From Bacillota bacterium (GTDB lineage: Bacteria > Bacillota > UBA4882 > UBA8346): 19,800 nt of DNA. This document shows positions 1 through 7,906 of the stretch, piece after piece (the first letter of the stretch is position 1; every line of letters starts with the position of its first letter). Location: contig JAEVYU010000037.1 of the NCBI GenBank assembly GCA_023392595.1, positions 1 through 19,800 on the forward strand. The letters run 5' to 3'. Position numbers and translations under genes: made by a program. A model generated the notes under the pieces. That model was given only the letters and a program-made list of their open reading frames with translations. It was not told the origin of the DNA and did not search any database.

Positions 1-312
1 GCCCTTTTTCGGGTGAATACCCCTAGAAACAGTAAAGTATGGTGAATATTAGCCTTTAAATGCTTCAAAATCAAAAAATTTAATCAAGAAAAATGCTGGA
101 AGGTTAATTAATCAGTGGTTCCTTAGATTTCCTTATTGTGGAGTAATTGTCAGACTTACCTCTGCTTTTTTTACATTCGGTCTAATCTCCCATGATTTCT
201 TGGGAAATAAAATTTTTAACATCTAAACCCCGTTTTGTACGACTACTAAATCATCATGATATACAATCCCGACTTGCCATCAGCGTCACATACTCCTGGC
301 CACGGATGGCCT
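1..312. other. Gene-poor left flank
   Basis: No gene is supported here on either strand. On the minus strand, just past the stop of the first exported protein, one frame reads a short stretch containing DADGKSGLYIM before a stop. This faintly recalls the DxDGDG motif of the neighbouring exported protein, but it is too short to call. A weak inverted repeat (GGGT, four bases, ACCC) lies near positions 11-22, and the octamer GGTGAATA occurs at about 11-18 and again at about 41-48. Neither has the features of a clear terminator or operator. Confidence 0.5.
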
Positions 313-888
313 TCATTGATATAATTTTTCCGGATCTCCATCCCATCTCCTCCAATTGCCGCCTGAAATTGGTTCATACTTTGGATTTTTTCCATTATGA
401 ATTATCCCGATATAATAACTTGAATATTCTTCGTTATCACTCGGCACATCTACATTCATGGCGTAAAATGTTAATCCCCCGGTTTTTAAAGTATATCTTA
501 ATTGGAGATACCTCCATTGAAATTTCCATTTGTCAAATTGCTCCTTAAATTTTGCTTCACTAAAGTTTTTAATATTGATTCCTTCTATCGTATCAAAGCC
601 GAAAGATGTAAATTTAATCTCTTCTACTTTGCCTTTATTAAAATGCATTTCCACATATTGCTTTTTATCTTTTGAATGATAGCGAAAATAATCTTCAGCA
701 ATTTCAAACGGTTTGCCCAGTCTTTTTAAAACTTCTGCTTTGCTTTCGCCAATTTTGGTATTTCCTAATGATTTCCCGGGAACAATGATATAGTCCATAT
801 GCAAATTTTCTGCAAATGACCAATAAGAGCAGTTAATTATAAAAAGAAATAGAAGAGCTAAAAAAAGTTTGCGACGCAAATCATTCAC
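313..888 (-). CDS. Exported protein of unknown function (SmpA/OmlA-like motif)
   Basis: A protein of up to 191 residues with a clear signal peptide: a basic start (NDLRRK), a hydrophobic core at about residues 8-20 and a probable cleavage after SFA near residue 26. It is therefore likely exported. The mature part begins with a segment resembling the SmpA/OmlA or BLIP-like fold (GNTKIGESKAEVLKRLGKP), seen in small exported beta-rich proteins; that assignment is by motif only. The GTG at 886-888 lies only one base from the GGAG Shine-Dalgarno, so the in-frame TTG at 877-879, nine bases from GGAG, is the likelier start. It lies 24 bases downstream of the next exported protein and is probably co-transcribed with it. 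Function unknown. Confidence 0.8.
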   Translation of the reverse strand: MNDLRRKLFLALLFLFIINCSYWSFAENLHMDYIIVPGKSLGNTKIGESKAEVLKRLGKPFEIAEDYFRYHSKDKKQYVEMHFNKGKVEEIKFTSFGFDTIEGINIKNFSEAKFKEQFDKWKFQWRYLQLRYTLKTGGLTFYAMNVDVPSDNEEYSSYYIGIIHNGKNPKYEPISGGNWRRWDGDPEKLYQ

Positions 889-912
889 GCTCCGTTTGCA
901 AGTATGTTTACA

Positions 913-1704
913 TTAAGCCCCTTGTCCACCAGATAATACAATTTTAAATTGGTTATTCTTTATCTCATATAAATTGAATAAATAACCTTCATAATATTTA
1001 TAACTGAGCACGATTTCTAAGATTCCATCTCCATTCACATCGGTTATACTATAAATCACATTTGAGGTCGTCATCCTTTGTCCATCATCGATATTCTTGG
1101 TAAATATATCCTTTACTAATAATATATTTTTAACTTGGCCGTTAATTATTTTTCGAAACAAAATCAAGGAATAGGTGCCTTTATCACAGGTTGGAGCAAT
1201 TTTCTTAATATATTCCGCTTTTATTAATACTTCTTCCGTGCCATCCCCATCAAGATCAATTCGATAATTCTGTTGGATGCATATAGGTACATTTTCTAAG
1301 CCATTTTGTTTCAAAATATCTTTAATAATATTTTTGTAAACATCAAGATCGTTACTTTGTACTTTAGGTACTCTTGGTAATGCGTCCCAATTTCCAGAAA
1401 TAGCGATACGTGTTTCTTTGGGTATATCTTTAATATCAATCATTTTAAAATCGAATGGCTCTGAATGTATTACTTGACTCCCAATTCCAACTCCTAAAAA
1501 TTTATCAAATGAATAAAGTTTATATTCCTCGCCACCTTTGATATTTTCCGATATATCAGATGAAGTAAGCCAAAAATGATTTTTTGTTCCTCCTAAAAGA
1601 TCACCATTAACTACAATTGGATGGTAATCATTAAAGCTACTCTCTGCAAAAATAGCGGGAATCAAAATAAGGCCAAACAATAAAACCAACCATAGTTTCT
1701 TCAT
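913..1704 (-). CDS. Exported protein with two DxDGDG (FG-GAP-like) motifs
   Basis: A 263-residue protein that starts with a typical signal peptide (MKKLWLVLLFGLILIP, cleavage probably after IFA near residue 20). There is no lipobox cysteine, so it is exported but not obviously a lipoprotein. The C-terminal half carries two calcium-binding-like loops followed by a hydrophobic strand, DLDGDGTEEVLI and DVNGDGILEIVL. Such loops are seen in FG-GAP/VCBS-like and EF-hand-like extracellular repeats. The start is well supported: GAGGAG lies about seven bases upstream of the ATG. It is the first gene of the exported pair with 313-888. Neither matches the surrounding cytosolic immunity-type genes, so this pair probably marks the left limit of the array. 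Function unknown. Confidence 0.85.
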   Translation of the reverse strand: MKKLWLVLLFGLILIPAIFAESSFNDYHPIVVNGDLLGGTKNHFWLTSSDISENIKGGEEYKLYSFDKFLGVGIGSQVIHSEPFDFKMIDIKDIPKETRIAISGNWDALPRVPKVQSNDLDVYKNIIKDILKQNGLENVPICIQQNYRIDLDGDGTEEVLIKAEYIKKIAPTCDKGTYSLILFRKIINGQVKNILLVKDIFTKNIDDGQRMTTSNVIYSITDVNGDGILEIVLSYKYYEGYLFNLYEIKNNQFKIVLSGGQGA

Positions 1705-1807
1705 TTCGTTCTCCTCAGTTTTTTGAAATCACATTACTTAATTCTTCAGCTGACACCATATCGGGTAATTCTCCATCTAAAATCTGGATATTTTAGCTAT
1801 ATTACTT

Positions 1808-2074
1808 TCAAAGCAGGCTATCTTTCAGGGCTTTTTCCAACATCGTGTTAAAATCGTTATAGGTATTCATTGGAGTCCCTGATGGGTTATCAAGTTCCAC
1901 ATAAACTCCTTGCCTTAAGTCAAAACAATACCAGCTGATACTGCTTTCTCCAAAAAACCGGTATTGCTTTTGCCATTCGTTCTCATACCAGACTTCATTG
2001 TTATCAATATAGCCATTTATCGTATTAACACTTTCGATACCCAATAAAGAACTATCAACCCCATAAAAAACAGT
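1808..2074 (-). pseudogene. C-terminal remnant of a SMI1/KNR4 (SUKH, YrhA-like) protein
   Basis: The frame reads the C-terminal half of a SUKH protein: FYGVDSSLL, then an acidic linker, ENEWQKQYRFFGESS, ISWYCFDLRQGVYVELDNPSG and a final helix NDFNTMLEKAL. This order is typical of YrhA-like SMI1/KNR4 proteins. The TTG at 2042-2044 could serve as a start, but homology-like sequence continues upstream of it to a stop at 2075-2077, so the first half of the gene is missing. No Shine-Dalgarno precedes the TTG. SUKH proteins are known as immunity proteins against toxins of contact-dependent and related systems. This copy is most likely a dead remnant. Confidence 0.7.
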
Positions 2075-2101
2075 TTATAAAGACCGGATTAAGGTCTCAT
2101 T

Positions 2102-2461
2102 TTAAGCATAATTCCATTCATCTCTTATTGTATAATCTCCCCAAGGATATGCACCTACATACAAAACCCGATCATCCCTGACAATCCATTGCATGCCATG
2201 TTCTTTTTCCCAGTCACAATTTAATTCCAAATCAACAACCGGTATGTTTTCGTCTATAGGCTCAGGAATATTTAAGCTATTAGGTTGAATTAACTTTAGG
2301 ACATCCCTAATATTTTTAAGTTCTGTTAGGTCCTCACCAATTGAATCACAAAAATCATTACAATACCGAATGGAGGCTTCACATAATTTATCAATTACTC
2401 CATTGCCGAAGGAGTTTAAATAACGGGCCCACCGGTATGCAACATCACCTGATAACTTTAC
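2102..2461 (-). pseudogene. Startless C-terminal fragment, DUF6985-like
   Basis: An open frame of about 119 codons with no ATG, GTG or TTG in a sensible place. It starts as the frame opens at the stop of the upstream SUKH-like gene. It reads a helical part (VAYRWARYLNSFGNGVIDKL) and ends with CDWEKEHGMQWIVRDDRVLYVG, ending at TAA 2102-2104. A Trp-Glu-x-Glu-His-Gly segment followed by a 'dGkvlyVG' strand recalls DUF6985-type domains that accompany immunity genes; this is recognition by eye. The good codon structure with no start suggests a truncated gene joined to its neighbour by recombination. A non-canonical start coupled to the upstream stop is possible but less likely. Confidence 0.55.
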
Positions 2462-3240
2462 TCAATCACTCCGGGTATCCAAAATTCTTTCTCTTGGCAA
2501 GGCTCTCCATTGATATAGAAGTCCCAGTATCCATTTTCCAATCTTTGATTCAAATCAGTATGTACCTTATCATCCTTAAGCCCTTTCGACTCGGTGTAAG
2601 ATTTCATAAAGCCGAGCTTATCGTTGGTTTTCCCCCCACAATAAAACGTACAGCCTTCATCTCCATACCAAACAAAACCAATCGTTCCGTTTTTGTAATA
2701 AAATTCGTTTGGAAATTGATCTCTATTTCTCCTGCGAGCAAAAGGATACTCATTCCAGGAATCAGCAATTTCTTTAACCGCATCCGGCTTGCCAAAGAAC
2801 ATCATATTGTATGTTAGGCGCAGACATAATTCATAGATGCATATTTGAAACAAAAAGTCGGTGAGATCATTTTTCTCCTGAATAACATGTTGATCCTCAT
2901 CAATCTTGATGACTCTGAAATCGTTACGTTCCCTATATGTAGCCCAGCTGCAGGTTTCTCCTTCGTGAACATAAAAAATCACATGTTCATTGGTATAATT
3001 CAAATCACCGGACGGGATAAAATTGTTATAGGTAACAATATCGTTGATCCGGTCTCCGAAGTACCGATAAAACAAGGCCAACGGTTCCGGAAGCTTTTGA
3101 CCGCTCTCCTGATTCTCAACTGGATCTTGTTTGCCAATAAAACTTTCTACAAGCTCAATCACTTTATTAAACCGGGTCTTCCAATCCTCCATATCAAAAG
3201 TTCCCCCCATCACATTGACCCCCAATCTGATACCGGACAT
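2458..3240 (-). CDS. SUKH-like (SMI1/KNR4-related) cytosolic protein
   Basis: A protein of 260 residues as opened, without signal peptide or membrane segment. LPEPLALFYRYFGD, an acidic loop, HVIFYVHEGETCSWATYRE and NDLTDFLFQICIYELCLRL follow the SUKH order of an L-x-x-F/L-Y-x-x-x-G helix, a strand and a W-(A/G) core motif. The C-terminal third (FYYKNGTIGFVWYGDEGC) has no family I can name. There is no Shine-Dalgarno before the ATG at 3238-3240. The ATG of residue 17 (3190-3192, MEDWKTRF) has a G-run GGGGGGA about nine bases upstream and is the more likely start. Probably an immunity protein by family and context. Confidence 0.65.
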   Translation of the reverse strand: MSGIRLGVNVMGGTFDMEDWKTRFNKVIELVESFIGKQDPVENQESGQKLPEPLALFYRYFGDRINDIVTYNNFIPSGDLNYTNEHVIFYVHEGETCSWATYRERNDFRVIKIDEDQHVIQEKNDLTDFLFQICIYELCLRLTYNMMFFGKPDAVKEIADSWNEYPFARRRNRDQFPNEFYYKNGTIGFVWYGDEGCTFYCGGKTNDKLGFMKSYTESKGLKDDKVHTDLNQRLENGYWDFYINGEPCQEKEFWIPGVIE

Positions 3241-3254
3241 TTTTATTTATTGTT

Positions 3255-3410
3255 TTATATCATACTGAGTGCCCCTTCAACCGCGTTTCGAACTTCGGTT
3301 GAGGTATCATTTTTGATTGCTTCCAAATAGGGTCTGGCTTTACTATCGCTGATCATGCCCAAAGCCGTGGCGGCATTATATCTATCCAATTCATTGAGGT
3401 CTATATCGCT
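3255..3410 (-). pseudogene. C-terminal remnant of a HEAT-repeat protein
   Basis: A 51-codon frame that has no start codon. It overlaps the end of the ankyrin gene in another frame and reads NELDRYNAATALGMISDS, then a proline-leucine turn and EVRNAVEGALSMI, ending at TAA 3255-3257. The alanine-rich helix, the D-S turn and the 'EVRNAVEGAL' helix are typical HEAT-repeat periodicity. Small HEAT-repeat proteins often sit in immunity arrays. The remnant appears to be the tail of such a protein, cut by the junction that also supplied the last codons of the ankyrin gene. No product is expected. Confidence 0.6.
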
Positions 3411-3864
3411 TCAACAACTTCAATTTATCGATCTCTTCTCTTGATTCGGCAACATCATAAGCGGACTGACCATAGTTATTCCTGGCATTCACATCGGCGC
3501 CCGCTTCGAGAAGCGCCTCCATCACATCTTCCCTCTCCGCTTCGGCCGCCATGACTATGAGCGGCGTATCGCCTTCATTGCTCCTGGCTTCCAGATCAGC
3601 GCCGCTTGCAATCAATAACTTGGCCATCTCCGGCCAGGCCGCCAAATGAAGCGGCGTTATGCCATCTTCATTTTGGGCATTCACGTTCGCGCCATGTTCG
3701 ATCAGGAATCGGACGATATCATAATGCTCCTCTTCCGCCAGGCCGTGCAGCGCCGTAAAACCGTATTCGTCCTTTTCGTGAACGGCCTCAGGATGCCGGG
3801 CCACTATCGCCTGAACCTGTTCCAAATCACCGGCCACTGCCGCTTCATAGATTAATGTTCCCAT
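3391..3864 (-). CDS. Ankyrin-repeat protein
   Basis: A 157-residue protein made almost entirely of ankyrin repeats: a capping repeat (residues 1-32), GFTALHGLAEEEHYDIVRFL followed by GANVNAQ, GITPLHLAAWPEMAKLLIA, GDTPLIVMAAEA, and a last partial repeat NYGQSAYDVAES. There is no signal or membrane segment. The ATG follows AGGAGG at a good distance. The coding region is noticeably richer in G and C than the flanking SUKH genes. The last residues (KLLKRYRPQ) overlap a HEAT remnant in another frame, so the C-terminus may have been rewritten by recombination. Ankyrin proteins in such clusters are taken to bind and neutralise toxins, but no partner is visible here. Confidence 0.85.
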   Translation of the reverse strand: MGTLIYEAAVAGDLEQVQAIVARHPEAVHEKDEYGFTALHGLAEEEHYDIVRFLIEHGANVNAQNEDGITPLHLAAWPEMAKLLIASGADLEARSNEGDTPLIVMAAEAEREDVMEALLEAGADVNARNNYGQSAYDVAESREEIDKLKLLKRYRPQ

Positions 3865-4258
3865 GAGTTACCTCCTGTTTACCATCCAGATTTAGAAATT
3901 ATTCGCTATCTATTTCTTCGAGTCCTACGCCATTTATTCCGCCTTAAGGGTGATTTATTTCACCCCATCCTCGCTTCTCTATTCTCAAAAATAATCATTA
4001 CCTTTCATTTTTCAGAAACTTCCCCCACCTGCACAACCTCTTCTAAAGAATTTTGGGATGGGGGACAAGTACCCCGAATTGTAAAAAAAGGAAAGGACAT
4101 ATTGCAAAAAGTGTATTCAACGAAAAAAAAATTCCGCGTTAATCTGTAAATCGTAAAATGAAAAAGGTCTACTCGGGAGTTAAGTAGCAGTCACAGATGT
4201 TACGTCCTCATCCGCCATTCCGATCACTTCACTACCAACTCCTGGCATCGCCCGAATC
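3865..4258. other. Intergenic stretch without a supported gene
   Basis: About 390 bases lie between the ankyrin gene and the next ORF. I found no coding frame with family resemblance on either strand. A six-pair hairpin (GGGTGA with TCACCC, about 3947-3966) is present but has no U-run on either side, so it is not a convincing terminator. The part nearest the ankyrin gene should contain its leader. A weakly A-rich segment runs through 4080-4140. Confidence 0.5.
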
Positions 4259-4552
4259 TTACCGGGACAAAACTCCCTGCACCTCACCCATCAGACTAAT
4301 ATGGACCTGATACTTCATTTTTTTCAGGTTGGCGACACTCTCTACCCCTCCCAGGCTTAATAATGGTTCATAGCCGAAACATTCATCATATCCCGGCTCA
4401 CCATACCCCTCCACCGCCTCAAAATAGAGATGCCATAGCCAATATCTTTTTTCGAAAAAATCATAAAAAAAATAACCCCACTTTATTTCTTTATTAGTCC
4501 ATATTACCTTTATCCGTTGGTTTCTATAATCTAATATCGTATCCAAACTCAT
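4259..4552 (-). CDS. Small aromatic-rich hypothetical protein
   Basis: A 97-residue protein that I do not recognise. It starts MSLDTILDYRNQRIKVIW and continues with a strikingly aromatic stretch (WGYFFYDFFEKRYWLWHLYF), an acidic glycine-rich loop around GYGEPGYDECFGYEP, and a C-terminal helix plus strand. There is no signal peptide, and the aromatic stretch carries charges, so it is unlikely to cross the membrane. The Shine-Dalgarno is weak (AGAG a few bases before ATGAATG), and a second ATG lies out of frame just upstream. Its size, acidity and position suggest another immunity-type protein, but this rests on context only. Confidence 0.5.
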   Translation of the reverse strand: MSLDTILDYRNQRIKVIWTNKEIKWGYFFYDFFEKRYWLWHLYFEAVEGYGEPGYDECFGYEPLLSLGGVESVANLKKMKYQVHISLMGEVQGVLSR

Positions 4553-4629
4553 TCATTTCTCTTTTGATTTTAAATCTATACGGATATTTCAGCCTTATTT
4601 CACGTTTAATCATTATTGAAAGGTTGTAT

Positions 4630-5086
4630 TTATATAATGGAGCCAATCTCTTTCAACTCTTTCATAGCACCCTTTATATCTCTACCAGGATTAATCTTTT
4701 GAATTATTTCTTCCGTAACATCACACTCATACACTTTTTTGATCCAGTCCGCTTCAATCTTGGCCGCCCGTCCTTCATAATAACTCTGCCCAGTCCAGCC
4801 ATAAATTGTCATCTTCAAACATATACTCCAATAGAAAACCTTCCCCATCATCTTCCACTTCGGGAAGAACAACCTGGCCTTTGCTCCAAAGCAAATCATT
4901 CGGACTTCTCCAGATGCAAAATTTAACATCATCTCGTTCTACACTTTCATCCTCCAGCAAATTCATTAACTCCGGCGGTACCGAATCATATATTCCCTGT
5001 GCAATTTCTCCTGCATCATTTGCATACGGCGATAGCTCAGACTCATGATCAAATCCCTTAATAATCGTTCCGTATTTCAGGTCGTG
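4630..5086 (-). pseudogene. Broken N-terminal copy of the 9370-10050 family
   Basis: The reading frame from 5086 carries KYGTIIKGFDHESELSPY, ELMNLLEDESVERDDVKFCI and KGQVVLPEVEDDGEGFLL. It then needs a shift near 4790 to continue as SYYEGRAAKIEADWIKKVY and IKGAMKELKEIG, matching the protein at 9370-10050. Against that copy, two bases are missing (AACTCTGCCCAG here, AACTCTTGGCCCAG there), which causes the frameshift. Similarity stops at about 4643, so the C-terminal two-thirds is gone. The 5' end is cut exactly at the terminal repeat of an IS256-type remnant. Two shorter ORFs in different frames (4630-4932 and 4775-4966) are pieces of this one gene. No functional product is expected. Confidence 0.8.
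4643..4889 (-). repeat. Segment duplicated at 9800-10046
   Basis: This stretch aligns by eye with 9800-10046, with scattered substitutions and a two-base deletion. The similarity is bounded on both sides: at 4643 the sequence departs from the paralogue, and at about 4889 it is the paralogue that ends, because that copy lacks its 5' part. The boundaries suggest recombination between related immunity-type genes. Confidence 0.75.
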
Positions 5087-5105
5087 TCAAGTACGATGTG
5101 TAAAC
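5080..5105 (-). repeat. Terminal inverted repeat of an IS256-family element
   Basis: The plus strand begins GGTCGTGTCAAG and ends GTGTAAAC. This is the usual shape of IS256-family ends, in which a GG-TxGTGTCAAG outer part is followed by a TGTGTAAA inner part. It lies just downstream of the transposase tail, as expected for the 3' end of the element. The matching left end is not visible in the window, and no target duplication can be checked. Confidence 0.65.
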
Positions 5106-5312
5106 AAGAAAAAATCACGAAACAAAATTAGAAATACGGTTTCCAAAAATGACAAATAATTGATTTAAAACTTTAGCCCAGCCAGGAACGGGCTGAGTCC
5201 ATTTATTTAAAAGATCGAGGGTTCGCAAAAAGAGTGCTTTCATAGCGGATGAATCACTTGGGAAAGCAGCTTTACCATTGGTTACTTTGCGTAATGCAGA
5301 GTTCAAACCAAC
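5080..5312 (-). mobile_element. 3' remnant of an IS256-family insertion sequence
   Basis: This includes the last ~65 codons of an IS256-type transposase, a short AT-rich tail and the terminal repeat. The rest of the element, including the DDE catalytic domain and the other end, is missing. Its outer end abuts the first codons of the broken gene at 4630-5086, so insertion most likely removed that gene's start. A later deletion then joined the element to an unrelated 5' sequence at about 5312. Confidence 0.65.
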
Positions 5313-5381
5313 AGCAAGTGGGCCTACAATTGAAAATGCATCAAATGTAATAAATTGCGTACAATCAAAGTTTTCCTTCAT
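5115..5381 (-). pseudogene. IS256-family transposase C-terminus fused to unrelated start
   Basis: An 88-codon ORF. From about residue 26 it reads GLNSALRKVTNGKAAFPSDS, ALFLRTLDLLNKWTQPVPGW and NQLFVIFGNRI, the conserved C-terminal end of IS256-family transposases (LNS-x-x-RKVTK, FPS, KWT-x-PV/I). The catalytic DDE region, roughly 300 residues, is absent. The first 25 residues (MKENFDCTQFITFDAFSIVG) are not transposase-like. They are preceded by AAGGAAAAAATGAATG, so they probably come from another gene whose 5' end was joined to the element. The ORF may be translated but cannot transpose. Confidence 0.75.
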
Positions 5382-5505
5382 TCATTTTTTCCTTAATTTC
5401 CTGTATTTTCAGTTATTTAAGTACTCATACAATTATCTCACGTCTTTTCTAGTCGGCGATGTAACTCTTCCCTTAGTATATTTTTTCGCGTTTTAGCGCA
5501 AAAAT

Positions 5506-6528
5506 TTATGCTTCGCGCGTAAAACCATCAGATAATTCCCCGCGCGAGAAACAGGCTTCCATAATCGCCGCAGCCTCCATCTGTCCGACATTCGCGCGCG
5601 AGCGCCAATGCCGGGACCCATCCGAATTTGTACAAAGCAGCAGCAGCGTCATCCGGCTACGTTCTTCCGAGCGGCAGAGCAGCAATTCGGCCTTCCCATC
5701 CGGGAGTTCGATCGGCGAAAGGAATTCAAGCCCGGTCGATTCGCCCTCGCGCAAAGCGTAAAGCGCCTTCTGTACGTCATTCCAGGTAAAATTCGACGTC
5801 GGCACGCCGTCCGCACCGATGAAATTGAAGGGTGGTGCGGAAGCGGCAGCCACAGCACGCGTTGGCGGCTGCACCTCGGAAAGGTACGCCAGCAGTTCCT
5901 GCTCATCCTGCGGCAGGAACAGGAGATCCGTTATGTCACCGACGAAGGCGTTTGGCAGCCGCCCGGAAAGATAATCCACCGCATCGTCAAGCTCCGACTC
6001 GGAGGTCATGAGATTGCCCTGCAAATTATGGTCCCGGTCCACCAGACACAATTGGTAGACACGCTGCGAGGAATTGAAAGGCACTAAACTCTTATCTTTA
6101 AAAATCCCGCATACGCGGTCAAGACGCATCGCCTCGTCGCCCATGACCCATACGGATCCAACACGCAGCTTACCGAATGCCACAGCGTGTCGCGCAAGAT
6201 CCGCGTCGATTTCGGCGAAAAGTTCTTCGGCCGTTTGTTGGCGGTTGGTCCGCTGCGAAAGCACCGATTGCGCCAGTTTTCCGCTCTCGCTGACGAAAGC
6301 GCGGTAAAACGACAGCACGGCGCACCGACCGCCGCCGATACACATCAGTATCAGCAGGGCGATGATCGCGATGTCGATTGCGGAGAAATTCGTCTTTCCA
6401 TCCATGGCGGCAAGAGCATTGCCGAAGCTGCCAAAAAAGCCCATCAGCGCCAGCAACAGCCAAGCGACACCGCGGCCGAGGTAGCTCAGTCGTTCTTTCC
6501 GTATATACGCTTTTATCGTTTGCGCCAT
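5506..6528 (-). CDS. Membrane protein of unknown function (two TM helices)
   Basis: A 340-residue protein with two probable membrane helices near the N-terminus: VAWLLLALMGFFGSFGNAL (about residues 21-40) and AIDIAIIALLILMCIGGG (about 50-67). A basic start and a long cytosolic part follow. The soluble part contains AEELFAEIDADLARHAVAFG, SVWVMGDEAMRLDRVCGIF and a C-terminal domain with ESTGLEFLSPIELPDGKAEL. I cannot name a family. The start is preceded by AGGAG inside the end of the Sel1 gene, leaving a 12-base gap, so the two genes are probably translated from one message. The gene is clearly GC-richer than its surroundings, suggesting a separate origin. An AT-rich hairpin after its stop (5482-5504) is not a standard terminator. 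Confidence 0.8.
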   Translation of the reverse strand: MAQTIKAYIRKERLSYLGRGVAWLLLALMGFFGSFGNALAAMDGKTNFSAIDIAIIALLILMCIGGGRCAVLSFYRAFVSESGKLAQSVLSQRTNRQQTAEELFAEIDADLARHAVAFGKLRVGSVWVMGDEAMRLDRVCGIFKDKSLVPFNSSQRVYQLCLVDRDHNLQGNLMTSESELDDAVDYLSGRLPNAFVGDITDLLFLPQDEQELLAYLSEVQPPTRAVAAASAPPFNFIGADGVPTSNFTWNDVQKALYALREGESTGLEFLSPIELPDGKAELLLCRSEERSRMTLLLLCTNSDGSRHWRSRANVGQMEAAAIMEACFSRGELSDGFTREA

Positions 6529-6540
6529 TGATATCCGCTC

Positions 6541-7827
6541 CTATCTGCGCGTCCACTTGCGCGAAAAAAAGTTTTTTTTGAACCTGGCCCGCTGCGCCTG
6601 GGCGTAACTATCCCAGTTTGCGGCGAGGTCGTAATACGCGACCGCTTTATCGTAGTCCTGCTTCACGGCAATACCATCGGCGTAAACGTCGCCGAGATCG
6701 CCGCATAAAATACCGCGTATCTCTTGCGAGAACAGATAAACCTCTTTTTTTACGTATTCCTGGGCGTCGTTTTTTTGTGCGGCAAGCAACAAATTGAGCC
6801 CCCTCTTTTCGTCTTTCCGCGTTCCCTCGCCGCGCAGCAAAGCGTGACCAAGCAATACGTACGCCGCCTTGTCATCCCCTTCCTCGACCGCACGCCGCGC
6901 CCAATAAAACACTTTAGCGGGGTCCTGTTGTACGCCCTTGCCCTGATAATAAAGGAGCGCCGTCATATATTGAGCGAAACTAAGACCCGCTTTCGCCCCG
7001 TTTTCAAAGCAGCGCAACGCCGCCACGCGATCCTCCGGAACACCGCTTCCGCCCAAATGCTGAAATCCAAGCGTAACCCAAGCGTCCGCTTGCCCCATGT
7101 CGGCGGCGCGCTGCAAATATTTACGGGACTCGGCGTAGCATTCGTCATGATCCAATTCCCAGCCGTAATTGGACATCCATACCGGGAATCCTGCCTTGGC
7201 GCCGCACCTCAAAATTTCAAGCTGCCGCGCCTTGTCCTCTGGATAACCGTGTTCGCCGTCATAAAGTCTATACAAATTACTTACCGCGCTCTCGAGACCA
7301 CCTGCGACCGCCCGCTTGAACCACTGTTCTGCCAGCTGCGCCATTGCCAGTTCCGCGTTTTTCATCGTCTGATACTTTTGGGTTGGCTCCGTTTCCTCGA
7401 TCTCGAAAATATCCCACCAAAAATAAGTATTGCCGATGATATACTGGCAGAATGGATGCCCTGCTTCGGCTTTTTTATATACGATATCCCAGGCTTCCTT
7501 TAGCGACGCGAACGGCATTGACCGGCGCGTATCCGGCATAAGTATGCCGCAGCGCATCGCGATCAGTACGCCGCACGCGCTGCCCCTCTGAATGCTCTCG
7601 CACAGCAGCCTCTCTCCCCGGTCGCCATCCTTGTCCAAGCCGCTGAATTCCCAGACGTAATGAACGCCCATATAGGTCCGGGCTAAAAAACAAAATGCAT
7701 CCGCGTCGCCTTCCCCGGCAGCCTCCTCCAAAAGACGCCGGCCCTCAAGGATTTTTTCTCTGTCGTGTTGCATCCACACAAGATGAATGCCCCATTCCGT
7801 CTTATCGGAAAAATATTTGCCCAACAC
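6541..7827 (-). CDS. Sel1-repeat protein
   Basis: A 428-residue soluble protein of helical Sel1-like (TPR-type) repeats. The clearest run from about residue 165 to 350: LAEQWFKRAVAGGLESA, SRKYLQRAADMGQADAW, VTLGFQHLGGSGVPED, FENGAKAGLSFAQYM, ALLYYQGKGVQQDPAK and ARRAVEEGDDKAAYVL. Sel1 repeats generally act as protein-binding scaffolds. No signal peptide is seen. The start is GTG at 7825-7827, with the purine-rich AAGGGGGT a few bases upstream; the next codon, TTG, is an alternative. A TATAAT about 65 bases upstream (7893-7898 on the minus strand) could be a -10 element, but no good -35 is visible. It forms a two-gene unit with the membrane protein and is GC-richer than its neighbours. Confidence 0.85.
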   Translation of the reverse strand: MLGKYFSDKTEWGIHLVWMQHDREKILEGRRLLEEAAGEGDADAFCFLARTYMGVHYVWEFSGLDKDGDRGERLLCESIQRGSACGVLIAMRCGILMPDTRRSMPFASLKEAWDIVYKKAEAGHPFCQYIIGNTYFWWDIFEIEETEPTQKYQTMKNAELAMAQLAEQWFKRAVAGGLESAVSNLYRLYDGEHGYPEDKARQLEILRCGAKAGFPVWMSNYGWELDHDECYAESRKYLQRAADMGQADAWVTLGFQHLGGSGVPEDRVAALRCFENGAKAGLSFAQYMTALLYYQGKGVQQDPAKVFYWARRAVEEGDDKAAYVLLGHALLRGEGTRKDEKRGLNLLLAAQKNDAQEYVKKEVYLFSQEIRGILCGDLGDVYADGIAVKQDYDKAVAYYDLAANWDSYAQAQRARFKKNFFSRKWTRR

Positions 7828-7906
7828 AAATACCCCCTTATGATATGTATAAGGAATAATTCCATAAACCTTCTTACTATCCCAACAACTGTATTATATT
7901 CCGACT

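Noticed and set aside
2081..2097. Small inverted repeat AGACC / GGTCT before a T-rich stretch
   Set aside because: Only five pairs and no real U-run; too weak for a terminator.
5482..5504. T-tract, CGC/GCG stem, A-tract after the membrane protein gene
   Set aside because: The T and A tracts are in the wrong order for a terminator in either direction, and the stem is short.
6170..6556. Arginine-rich ORFs inside the GC-rich pair
   Set aside because: They are alternate-frame shadows typical of GC-rich coding regions.
7893..7898. TATAAT upstream of the Sel1 gene
   Set aside because: No matching -35 element at the right distance; kept only as a remark.
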